Assembly (NCBI GenBank): GCA_947460975.1
Contig: CANHGO010000001.1
Location: 248,001-312,000 of the forward strand
Length of the DNA: 64,000 bases
Source of the DNA: Cytophagaceae bacterium
GTDB taxonomy: Bacteria > Bacteroidota > Bacteroidia > Cytophagales > Spirosomataceae
Reading direction: 5' to 3'
The first letter of the stretch is position 1. Each line of letters starts with the position of its first letter. Below, piece after piece: positions 32,590-41,145 of this stretch. The notes beneath the pieces were generated by a model that was given only the letters and a program-made list of their open reading frames with translations, was not told where the DNA came from and made no database searches. The position numbers and the translations under genes were made by a program.

Positions 32590-33366
32590 ATGCAATTCTA
32601 TAAATACCAAGGTACCGGAAATGACTTCATCATCATTGATGATCGAAATGAGCTTTTTGATCTCAGTAAAGAGGCTATCGCGCATTTATGCCAAAGAAGA
32701 TTTGGGATAGGGGCTGATGGACTCATGCTATTGCAAAATGCAAAAGGATATGATTTCAAAATGGTGTACTATAATTCCGATGGGACGATTGGCACCATGT
32801 GTGGCAATGGAGGCCGTTGCCTAGTTAGATTTGCAGCTGACCTACAGATCATCCAAGAGAAAGCCAGTTTTATTGCCGTTGACGGTCCTCACACGGCGCT
32901 CGTTGGCGAAGACAAAATTTCCTTACAAATGATGGATGTGCACACGATAGACCAACATGGTGATGATTTTTTCACCGATACGGGTTCCCCGCACTTTGTG
33001 AGATTCGTTAAGCAAGTTCAATTTTATGATGTAAAAAATATAGGGGCAACTGTTCGATATTCTGAAGCATACGAACCTATCCAAGGAACAAATGCCAATT
33101 TTGTCGAGAAAGTCAATGCGGACACCATCTTTGTCAGAACCTACGAACGTGGAGTAGAGGATGAAACTTATTCATGTGGAACAGGAGTTACCGCAGCAGC
33201 TTTGATATCAAATGTATTTCAGGGCATGAAAAGTCCCGTTCAAATTAAAACATTAGGAGGCGAATTAGCTGTTTCATTCGAAGGAAATCCACAAGATGGG
33301 TTCAGTGAAATATTCTTAATAGGACCAGCCGTACAAGTTTTCAAAGGGGAATTTACATCCCATTGA
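32590..33366 (+). CDS. dapF: Diaminopimelate epimerase
   Basis: 258 residues. Interconverts LL- and meso-diaminopimelate for peptidoglycan and lysine synthesis in the cytoplasm. The two catalytic cysteines are in place: Cys71 in MCGNGGRC and Cys195 in SCGTGVTAAA. The N-terminal YQGTGNDFIIID and RFGIGADG motifs are also diagnostic. Slightly shorter than the usual 270-280 residues. The 3' end overlaps the convergent membrane protein gene by 14 bases, so no terminator separates them. Confidence 0.95.
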   Translation: MQFYKYQGTGNDFIIIDDRNELFDLSKEAIAHLCQRRFGIGADGLMLLQNAKGYDFKMVYYNSDGTIGTMCGNGGRCLVRFAADLQIIQEKASFIAVDGPHTALVGEDKISLQMMDVHTIDQHGDDFFTDTGSPHFVRFVKQVQFYDVKNIGATVRYSEAYEPIQGTNANFVEKVNADTIFVRTYERGVEDETYSCGTGVTAAALISNVFQGMKSPVQIKTLGGELAVSFEGNPQDGFSEIFLIGPAVQVFKGEFTSH

Positions 33367-35125
33367 CGCTGAAGTTTGGTGTTACGCCTACCAATGAGGC
33401 CACACCATCTTCTACCTTAAAGATTTTTGCCACATAACGGTCGTCAGGTAAATAAATAAATGGGACCGTTCCGCTCAAATTTCTTAAATAAATTCCATCC
33501 CAGTGCGTAAACTGCTTTCTGCGGTCAATTTCCCTCCAATACATGTTAAACACCCAGTTTTGATGTTGGGCATTTTCAAATACCAAATAATACCCATCGG
33601 AGCCATGTAAAATCCTACCCTTGACTTTTAAACCGGTGTATGAAAAATGTGCTGAATTTATATCAAATTCAAACTCCCCTAAATTAAATTTATTTGATCC
33701 CCGTAAGGTATCATATTTATTTTGTTGGATTACTCGAGAAATTTCAGCTAAATCAGGGTCCAGAGCATATATTTGATGACTAAAAGTCAAATGAATGGCG
33801 TCATTTACATACTTAACTGAACTTGGTAAAATAGCCGTAAAATTCACAATAGGCTTACCTAATTGACTTAAATTTTTTAATGTAGGTGCTGAAAGATCAA
33901 TCTTTTTATTGGCAGAGTCCGCAAAGAAATAATGCTCTCGTTTTTGAATCGAATGTTTAATCACCGAACCCGAAGTCATATTTGTGAAATTGACTAAGTC
34001 AATTAAGTGGTTAACGTAAGAAAAAAAGAAAAATGATACGATGAATCCGATGATAACAACTTTGAATTTACGATAAATCAAATTGTCAAAAAACAATATA
34101 TACAACAACAAAATCAAGGTTGTATTAATCGCATACCGACTTTCAAAAACATTTGAAATGGGCATGTTGGCTCTTGCCATGGAGTATATGCCGACCGTAC
34201 ACAACAAAAAAATAAACAGAGATAACTTAAAGCTATAATCTTTCTGATCCTGAAAAAAATCCTTCCGATTGATCCAAAACTTATAGGTAAAAGTAAAGAA
34301 AACAATTACCCCAATAGTTATACAAACAGGTTCCATCCAAACAGATCCCGACTCAAAAAATGAAGATGCAAATGCCCCCCAATAAGCAAAAAAATTACCC
34401 AGAATCCCCTTAAATAAAAATATATTGCTTAGTAAATTTCCTCGCTGAACGGGATGCTCGTAATTATATATATACAAGAAAAAAAAGAACACACCCGATA
34501 AAAACCATAAGATACGATACAATTTAAGGTACCTAAAAATCAAAGGCGCTGCAGCAATGTAAACGATAAATCCATTCCCACTTGAAAATAAAGCAACAAA
34601 TGCAATAAAATTAGCCAAGAGAAAAGATTTGATCCCTCCTTGAGAGTAGTCCAAAACACAAAGTGTCGATACAATTAAAAAGACAACAACATTATGTTGG
34701 AGTGCCGATACAGGCCAATATAAATTATGGAAATAAGCGAGATTGAAAAGTGTAAACGAAATGGGAATGATTAACCATTCAGGATGCCGATAACGCTTTA
34801 GTATTTTGTATAAAATTATCAGGATTCCTAAGCTGGAAAGGCCACCGATTAAATTTAAATAGAAGAAATTAATATGTCCCAATATGGCAAACTGGGCAAC
34901 ACTAACAATCGAAAGAAATAATTCCCTATGTTCATTAGATTGTGCAAAGAGCAATAAAAATTTATCTAACCAGCTCTCCTGAGAATGAAAAAAATGAATG
35001 ACTAAACCGACAATGACGCTCCAATCATCAGCAAATGGGGCGTTTATTCCATATTTAAAATAAAACCCATAATAAAAAATACATGGCAACAAGGCTACTA
35101 AAAAATATTTAAAATATTTATCCAT
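33353..35125 (-). CDS. Polytopic membrane protein, possible GT-C-type glycosyltransferase
   Basis: 590 residues. About ten to twelve hydrophobic helices fill residues 5-390, followed by a soluble C-terminal region of about 200 residues. After helix 1 comes the loop NAPFADDWSVI. An acidic pair in the first extracytoplasmic loop is the signature of GT-C lipid-linked-sugar transferases, so that fold is possible. No family was identified with certainty. It lies downstream of, but 345 bases from, a methyltransferase gene on the same strand, which would fit a small cell-surface glycan neighbourhood. Confidence 0.6.
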   Translation of the reverse strand: MDKYFKYFLVALLPCIFYYGFYFKYGINAPFADDWSVIVGLVIHFFHSQESWLDKFLLLFAQSNEHRELFLSIVSVAQFAILGHINFFYLNLIGGLSSLGILIILYKILKRYRHPEWLIIPISFTLFNLAYFHNLYWPVSALQHNVVVFLIVSTLCVLDYSQGGIKSFLLANFIAFVALFSSGNGFIVYIAAAPLIFRYLKLYRILWFLSGVFFFFLYIYNYEHPVQRGNLLSNIFLFKGILGNFFAYWGAFASSFFESGSVWMEPVCITIGVIVFFTFTYKFWINRKDFFQDQKDYSFKLSLFIFLLCTVGIYSMARANMPISNVFESRYAINTTLILLLYILFFDNLIYRKFKVVIIGFIVSFFFFSYVNHLIDLVNFTNMTSGSVIKHSIQKREHYFFADSANKKIDLSAPTLKNLSQLGKPIVNFTAILPSSVKYVNDAIHLTFSHQIYALDPDLAEISRVIQQNKYDTLRGSNKFNLGEFEFDINSAHFSYTGLKVKGRILHGSDGYYLVFENAQHQNWVFNMYWREIDRRKQFTHWDGIYLRNLSGTVPFIYLPDDRYVAKIFKVEDGVASLVGVTPNFSVNGM

Positions 35126-35470
35126 CTAGTGTTTGAGTATCCTAATAAACTATTATCCTAAATAATTTTGTTAAAGAAAATTTAAAAAAAATTAATTCCC
35201 AAATTGTCAATCTCTACCGAAAATTCAATCTGTTAGTGCAGAAGCTAATGAATTGCTGAAATGTCGATAGTCACTCATTTGAGAAAATAAAAACAAAAAT
35301 GTTACCATCAGCTCCTCCTAACTATTGAAAAATCGGATACAAACATCATTTATTTACCACTAATCTGCATCAAATGGCGCATTAATCACAAATAAAAAAA
35401 TGATAATAAAAATAAATTTAAGTCACCTAATTTTCATTATGTATATTTTTTAGAACCGTATCTATGTTAT
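35126..35470. other. AT-rich intergenic region
   Basis: 345 bases without a gene or clear promoter, terminator or repeat that I can support. Confidence 0.5.
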
Positions 35471-36217
35471 TTACTTTTGCCAAATCCCCATGATAGAAAC
35501 ACCAAATGGAAAATGAATCCTCCTTTTGATAAAAACTTTTTCACTCCTAAAAATTTTATTAAAAAGTTTAGCCAACAAAGCGTTTGGAACAACATCAAAA
35601 TCAGAATTTGTCTTACTTCTTTTTATAAAACCCGGTACAATTCGATCAAAAAACCGAATAGTAAAAATTGGAATTGACAGGGGAAAATTAAAATAAGAAA
35701 CATATTTCTGTGTCAAAACATTTGAAAACAAAGAATGAATTTCTGAAATTACATAGCGCTTTATATGATGATTTATCAAATCATGCTGAGACCAAAGACT
35801 CATAAAGGCGGGTACTGTAATAAAGACAAATCCATCTTTCTTACAAACTCGAATTAATTCTGATGCTGCCAAACGGTCGTTTTCAACATGCTCGATCACA
35901 TCAAATGAACAGACTAAATCAAAAGTTTCATCCGGAAATTTTAAATCTAAAATTGATCCAATTTGAATGTCGATATCAATTTTACTTTTGGTGAAATTGA
36001 TACAATCTTCATCGTATTCAATGGAAGTAACTTCTCCAAAATTCGCCAGTAGCTCACTCGTCGCACCCGTGGCCACTCCCACATTTATGATTTTTAATGG
36101 TTCCCCTTTTTGAAGATAAAGTTCCTTCACTTGAGAGCGAATAATTTCATTCCTAGCTAAAAACCACCAATGGTTTCGTTCTAATTCAAAATAAACTTTG
36201 TAGTAATTACTATCCAT
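35471..36217 (-). CDS. Class I SAM-dependent methyltransferase
   Basis: 248 residues, Rossmann-like methyltransferase. Motif I is INVGVATGATSELLANFG (a variant of E/DxGxGxG), the acidic end of strand 2 is SIEYD, and motif IV is FDLVCSFDVIEHVEND. The N-terminal YFELERNHWWFLARNEIIRS is common in Bacteroidota methyltransferases linked to surface glycan or O-antigen genes. The C-terminal part has a hydrophobic stretch (YFNFPLSIPIFTIRFFDRIVP). Substrate unknown. Confidence 0.85.
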   Translation of the reverse strand: MDSNYYKVYFELERNHWWFLARNEIIRSQVKELYLQKGEPLKIINVGVATGATSELLANFGEVTSIEYDEDCINFTKSKIDIDIQIGSILDLKFPDETFDLVCSFDVIEHVENDRLAASELIRVCKKDGFVFITVPAFMSLWSQHDLINHHIKRYVISEIHSLFSNVLTQKYVSYFNFPLSIPIFTIRFFDRIVPGFIKRSKTNSDFDVVPNALLAKLFNKIFRSEKVFIKRRIHFPFGVSIMGIWQK

Positions 36218-36367
36218 TATAAACGTACCATTCCAATTGATTTAATCAATTAACTGAATGCATGAGCATTATCTAAAAATGTCTAACGATTAAATCGCGG
36301 TTTTTTTTCATCAATTTCGAAAATAAAATTATAACATAATTCGCACCTTTTAAAACCAATTAAAAAT

Positions 36368-36375
36368 TATCTTTG
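36368..36375 (+). promoter_or_regulatory. -7 box of the phosphohexomutase promoter
   Basis: TATCTTTG matches TAnnTTTG, 40 bases ahead of the ATG at 36415. A TTG that could be mistaken for a start codon (36373) is part of this box. Confidence 0.65.
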
Positions 36376-36414
36376 CAAATTCATTTTCATCAAAATTTAT
36401 CCCGGATATTTTTA

Positions 36415-38169
36415 ATGTCAACCACATTCGACGCAACCACCCAAAAAAATATAGACCAATGGTTATCAGGCCCTTACGATGATACCACTAAGTCAACGTT
36501 ACAGAGTTTGATTGACCGAAAGGAAATAACCACCTTGACTGATTCATTTTATAAATCACTTGAGTTTGGAACCGGAGGGATGCGCGGTGAAATGGGCGTG
36601 GGATCCAATCGAATGAATCGATACACCGTGGGGGCAGCCACCCAAGGCTTTGCCAATTACCTCAATAAATGCCTGCCAAACCAGAAAATCAAAGTAGCCA
36701 TCGCGCACGATTCACGAAATAATTCACCTGAATTTACTCAAATCTGTGCCGATATATTTTCTGCCAATAACATCGAGGTTTTTCTTTTTCCAGCTTTGAG
36801 GCCCACTCCCCAACTATCTTTTACCGTCAGGGAATTAGGTTGCCAAGCAGGTTTAGTCATTACCGCATCTCACAACCCAAAAGAATATAACGGATATAAA
36901 GCCTATTGGTCCGACGGATCACAGGTAGTCGCCCCACACGATAAAAATATAGTGGCCGAAGTAAACGCCATTCAAAGCATTAACGAAATTAAGTTTGAAG
37001 GAAATTCAAGCCTAATCCATTTTTTAGATGAAAAAATAGACGAGGCCTACCTGAACACAATACTGACCAATTGCCGCCAACCCGAAGTGATTAAACGCCA
37101 AAAAGATCTAAAAATCGTTTTTTCACCCATACACGGCACCGGAATTACCTTAGTTCCTAAAGCACTTTCTTTATTAGGTTTTGAGCAAGTAAGCATTGTG
37201 GAGGAACAAGCAATTCCCGATGGTAATTTTCCCACCGTTATTTATCCAAACCCAGAGGAAAAAGAAGCGATGACCTTGGCATTAAACAAAGCGAAAGAAA
37301 TTGACGCCGACTTAGTCATCGCCACGGATCCAGATGCCGACCGAGTAGGAGCCGCAGTCAAAAGTCCGTCGGGCGAGTGGCAACTTCTGAACGGAAACCA
37401 AATGGCTAGTTTGATTCTTTACTACCTATTAAAAGTGGATCAATCCGCAGGCCGACTCACCGGAAAAGAATTTGTGGCAAAAACCATTGTAACGACAGAT
37501 TTGATTGATAAAATGTGTGCCAACTACGGTGTCACTTGCTACAATACGTTGACAGGATTTAAGTACATAGCCCAAGTCATTCGTGAACTGGAAGGCAAAG
37601 AAAAGTTCATCGGCGGAGGGGAAGAATCTTATGGGTATTTAATCGGCGATGCAGTCCGCGACAAGGATGCCGTGGCTTCCTGTGCCATGATCGCAGAATT
37701 AACCGCCTATGCAAAAGATCAAGGCCTCTCCCTTTTCGACTTCCTGGCAGAAATGTACATGGAAAATAATTTCTATTACGAAGGACTTATCTCATTAACA
37801 AAAAAAGGAAAAGCGGGTGCGGATGAAATCAAACAAATGATGGAGAATCTTCGATCAAATGTTCCCGCCACCGTGGCAGGTAGTAAACCCGTGCAGGTTT
37901 TAGATTACGAGGGATTGAAATCGACCAACTTAATAACGGGTGAAATTACGGCCATCCCAACGGGCTTAGGAATAGAGGCGTCGAACGTTATTCAATTAAT
38001 TTTAGCAGATGGCTCCAAAGTATCAGCAAGACCTTCCGGCACTGAACCCAAAATAAAATTCTATGTTTCTGTGAATTCAGAACTAAAATCAGCAACTGAT
38101 TTTGATCACACTTTTCAAGAATTAAAAAATAAAGTAGCTAGAATCCAGGAAGATTTAGGTTTAAATTAA
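36415..38169 (+). CDS. Phospho-sugar mutase (phosphoglucomutase/phosphomannomutase family)
   Basis: 584 residues. Moves the phosphate between C1 and C6 of hexose phosphates. The phosphoserine is Ser152 in VITASHNPKEYNGYK; the metal-binding loop TDPDADRVG gives Asp305, Asp307 and Asp309; the sugar-binding loop GGGEESYG and the C-terminal phosphate-binding RPSGTEPKIKFY complete the four domains. Residues just after the start (about 39-58) include the GTGGMRGEMGVGSNRMN loop typical of the PgcA-like branch. The start at 36415 is preferred over an upstream TTG that lies inside the promoter. It ends three bases from the convergent xylanase gene. Confidence 0.93.
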   Translation: MSTTFDATTQKNIDQWLSGPYDDTTKSTLQSLIDRKEITTLTDSFYKSLEFGTGGMRGEMGVGSNRMNRYTVGAATQGFANYLNKCLPNQKIKVAIAHDSRNNSPEFTQICADIFSANNIEVFLFPALRPTPQLSFTVRELGCQAGLVITASHNPKEYNGYKAYWSDGSQVVAPHDKNIVAEVNAIQSINEIKFEGNSSLIHFLDEKIDEAYLNTILTNCRQPEVIKRQKDLKIVFSPIHGTGITLVPKALSLLGFEQVSIVEEQAIPDGNFPTVIYPNPEEKEAMTLALNKAKEIDADLVIATDPDADRVGAAVKSPSGEWQLLNGNQMASLILYYLLKVDQSAGRLTGKEFVAKTIVTTDLIDKMCANYGVTCYNTLTGFKYIAQVIRELEGKEKFIGGGEESYGYLIGDAVRDKDAVASCAMIAELTAYAKDQGLSLFDFLAEMYMENNFYYEGLISLTKKGKAGADEIKQMMENLRSNVPATVAGSKPVQVLDYEGLKSTNLITGEITAIPTGLGIEASNVIQLILADGSKVSARPSGTEPKIKFYVSVNSELKSATDFDHTFQELKNKVARIQEDLGLN

Positions 38170-38172
38170 ACC

Positions 38173-39207
38173 CTATTTAAGCGTTTGGTATAAAACTTTA
38201 TAGGCCGGTTTGCGCGCATATGAATCGTCGAACAATAAGGGGTTTTCCTTAGGACGTTTAAAATAGCCTCTTAGCCAAGAATCTTTATCGCCCACATTCC
38301 AAAAAGTGATGCCATATTGTTGGCCTAATGGAATCGATTTAAATGAATTAAACAACAACAGAAATTTATTTAACTGCTCATCTTTAGCCTCGTCGTCATA
38401 CACAAAATCAGGATTGTTTTTGGGATTGACCGCCACATCTAATTCGGAAAAGTGGATGCTTAATCCCGTCGCTGCCGACTTCGTAATAACCTCCAAAATC
38501 GCCTCATTTTTTGAGTTAATATTCACATGCATTTGCAATCCCAATCCATCAATGGGTACATTTCGTTTCTTGAAATCCGCAACCAAATCGAGAATTGCCT
38601 GCATCTTTTTGGGCTTCCCATCTTGTCCATAATCATTGTAAAAAAGTATGACATTGGGGTCAGCTTCACGCGCCCAAAGAAAACTTTTAGCGATATAATC
38701 AGGAATATGATCCGACCAGATCGTAGGACGCAAACTACCATCATCTAAAAAAGCTTCGTTCACAACATCCCAACCGGCCACCTTGCCTTTGTAATGGGAC
38801 ACCACTGTTTGAATGTGATTTTTTAACATATTTTCCCAGGCTACCTGATCTCCCTGAAAATCCTTCATCCACTGAGGAACTTGGTTGTGCCAAACAAGCG
38901 TATGGCCATGAATTCGTTGTTTCCTATTTTTTGCAAAGGCAACAATTTCATCCCCTAAAACAAAATCAAAACGATCAGCCCCAGGATGCACATTCATCAT
39001 TTTCATGTGATTTTCAGCAGTCACACTCGAAAATTCAGAACCTGTACGTTCCCGATACGTAACATTTTCGTCCAATAAACGAGGGTTAACAGAAGCACCT
39101 AATGGGAATGTCAAGACATCTTTTAGAAAAACTGGGGGAACAGATTGACTCTGAGCAAAAATGAGTTGGGAGATCGCCAACAGAAAAAAAGTGTATAGAA
39201 TTTTCAT
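38173..39207 (-). CDS. Endo-1,4-beta-xylanase, glycoside hydrolase family 10
   Basis: 344 residues, secreted; the start at 39207 gives a clean signal peptide (MKILYTFFLLAISQLIFAQ). An ATG 36 bases upstream would add charged residues before it. GH10 landmarks: HGHTLVWHNQVPQW, the acid/base Glu151 in WDVVNEAF, YNDYG, GLGLQMHV, the nucleophile Glu255 in IHFSELDV, and FWNVGDKDSWL near the end. A single catalytic domain with no carbohydrate-binding module. It hydrolyses xylan backbones in the periplasm or outside the cell. It has no SusCD neighbours. Confidence 0.94.
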   Translation of the reverse strand: MKILYTFFLLAISQLIFAQSQSVPPVFLKDVLTFPLGASVNPRLLDENVTYRERTGSEFSSVTAENHMKMMNVHPGADRFDFVLGDEIVAFAKNRKQRIHGHTLVWHNQVPQWMKDFQGDQVAWENMLKNHIQTVVSHYKGKVAGWDVVNEAFLDDGSLRPTIWSDHIPDYIAKSFLWAREADPNVILFYNDYGQDGKPKKMQAILDLVADFKKRNVPIDGLGLQMHVNINSKNEAILEVITKSAATGLSIHFSELDVAVNPKNNPDFVYDDEAKDEQLNKFLLLFNSFKSIPLGQQYGITFWNVGDKDSWLRGYFKRPKENPLLFDDSYARKPAYKVLYQTLK

Positions 39208-39290
39208 AGAAAAAGGTTTTCGCAAGATAAAAAATACATGCATATAAAACGCAAAAAATAGACCCGATTTATATTTTATAAAATTTAAGG

Positions 39291-39298
39291 TATCTTTA
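39291..39298 (+). promoter_or_regulatory. Weak -7 box before the DUF1080 gene
   Basis: TATCTTTA, one base off TAnnTTTG, 30 bases before the start codon at 39329. No TTG at a good distance upstream. Confidence 0.35.
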
Positions 39299-39328
39299 AA
39301 AATTAATTTAAACTACTCCATTTACTCC

Positions 39329-41128
39329 ATGAAAAAATTACGGTGGACCCTTGTCCTCTTACTCCCTTTTGCAATTCATGCGCAAAGTACCATTTCATTT
39401 TCAGACCTTTCATTTTGGAAAAATACGGGAAAAAGCAATTGGCAAATCGCATCCGATGCACAAGCCGACCTCAACAAACCCGAAGTCCTTAGCATTCAGA
39501 CGGGTACTGGCATATTAGTCAATTTACCCAATAAAGAAAATAGGTCAAATTTGGTCTCCAACAAAGAATACGGGGATTTTGACGCTACTTTCGAGTTCAT
39601 GATGGCGACTCATTCCAACTCAGGCTTTTACCTTCAAGGTCGCTATGAACTCCAACTCATGGATTCTTGGGGGGTAAAAAACCCAAATACAGGAGACTGT
39701 GGAGGTATTTACAAACGCAGAAAATTTAATCCTAAAGAATATTTATACGAAGGACATGCCCCAAGAGTCAACGCATGCCTAGCACCCGGACTTTGGCAAA
39801 AAATGGAAGTTTCCTTCCAAGCACCACGCTTCGATGCGCAAGGAAAAAAAATCGCAAATGCTAAAGTAATTTCTGTCAAATTAAATGGAGTGATCATTCA
39901 TGAAAATGTGGAATTGACGGGGCCAACAGGAGGTCCTATTTCTGAAACAGAAGTGGCAAAAGGACCTTTCATGATTCAAGGTGACCATGGTGCAGTCGCA
40001 TTTAGAAATTTGACAGTGACTGATTTAGGCTCATCTGCGGCTTTGATGGCACCCATCAACTACCAAGTTTATTATGGCAATTTTAAATCCATCCAAGAGT
40101 TTATCACTAAAAAACCAGACGCTAGCGGGGTTACCGAAAAATTAACTTGGGATGTAAGCGCCAAGCCTTTTCATTATGCCGAAATATTTAAAACAAGTTT
40201 AACTATACCGAAAGCAGGCAAGCATCAAATTGAATTTGAAATTGCAGGCAAACATTGGATTTCAATCAATGGCAAAGAAATTTTCAAGGAAGAAAACGAA
40301 GAAAATAACCGACGCAAAACGCAAGTTATTGATCTACCCGAAGGGAAAGTTGACCTACAAATCACCCTCATAAAAACCAAAAAGAGCGTCGATAACAAAC
40401 TGGGTTTTTGGATAAAAGGTCCGGAATTTAGAACAACGGCCTACCATAGTTTAGGCTCCTACTTAGGATCTTCTTCCGATGACCCCATCTTATTAGACGC
40501 CAAAGAACCGATGGTTTTCAGATCTTTTGTCGACTTGATGAAAAACGGAAAAAGAGGTAGAAGAATGGCACATGCGGTAAACGTCGGTAATCCTTCAAAC
40601 TTACATTATACCTACGATTTAGAAAATGGCTCCATCGCGCAAATCTGGAAGGGTGATTTCTTAAATACGACACCGATGTGGGATAGCCGAGGGGATGGTT
40701 CTTCAAGGCCAAGAGGCGCAGTTCTTTACCTACCAAATGTTCCTCTTATCGTTCAACCCGAGCATTTAAATTCATTGGAAGACCAACCCGATCCTTCATC
40801 AAATTTTAAAACAAAAGGATATTTGTTGGATGACCAGGATTTGCCAACTTTCCTATACGAATTAGCTGGATCTGAAGTGGAAGACAAAATCCGCATCGTA
40901 GAGAATAAATATTTAGAAAGAAATCTCAATATCAAAAAACCTGCTGCCGGACAAAAAGTTAGAATTGGCATGTCTTCTGAAATAAAAGAAGTGGGAGAAA
41001 ACTTATATGCCTTAGATGGTAAATCCTATTACATTAAGGCCGTGGGCGCAAGCATCGAAGGCGTTGGGTTCAATAAAGTTTTGACGCTTCCAGCCACAGA
41101 AAAAGTTCAATATTCAATCCTTTGGTAA
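39329..41128 (+). CDS. DUF1080 (3-keto-disaccharide hydrolase) protein with PA14-like domain
   Basis: 599 residues with a signal peptide (1-18, ending AIHA). The N-terminal DUF1080 jelly roll spans about 20-230 (FDATFEFMMATHSNSGFYLQGRYELQLMDSWG, then GPFMIQGDHGAVAFRNLTV), a fold that binds or cleaves 3-keto-glycosides. A PA14-like beta-sandwich follows (about 250-365; HYAEIFKTSLTIPKAGKHQIEFEIAGKHWISINGKEIF). The last 230 residues (AHAVNVGNPSNLHYTYDLENGSIAQIWKGDF) have no family I can name but are common beside cytochrome-c beta-propeller proteins, as here. Probably periplasmic. Confidence 0.85.
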   Translation: MKKLRWTLVLLLPFAIHAQSTISFSDLSFWKNTGKSNWQIASDAQADLNKPEVLSIQTGTGILVNLPNKENRSNLVSNKEYGDFDATFEFMMATHSNSGFYLQGRYELQLMDSWGVKNPNTGDCGGIYKRRKFNPKEYLYEGHAPRVNACLAPGLWQKMEVSFQAPRFDAQGKKIANAKVISVKLNGVIIHENVELTGPTGGPISETEVAKGPFMIQGDHGAVAFRNLTVTDLGSSAALMAPINYQVYYGNFKSIQEFITKKPDASGVTEKLTWDVSAKPFHYAEIFKTSLTIPKAGKHQIEFEIAGKHWISINGKEIFKEENEENNRRKTQVIDLPEGKVDLQITLIKTKKSVDNKLGFWIKGPEFRTTAYHSLGSYLGSSSDDPILLDAKEPMVFRSFVDLMKNGKRGRRMAHAVNVGNPSNLHYTYDLENGSIAQIWKGDFLNTTPMWDSRGDGSSRPRGAVLYLPNVPLIVQPEHLNSLEDQPDPSSNFKTKGYLLDDQDLPTFLYELAGSEVEDKIRIVENKYLERNLNIKKPAAGQKVRIGMSSEIKEVGENLYALDGKSYYIKAVGASIEGVGFNKVLTLPATEKVQYSILW

Positions 41129-41145
41129 TCTTAGAATTTAAAGAA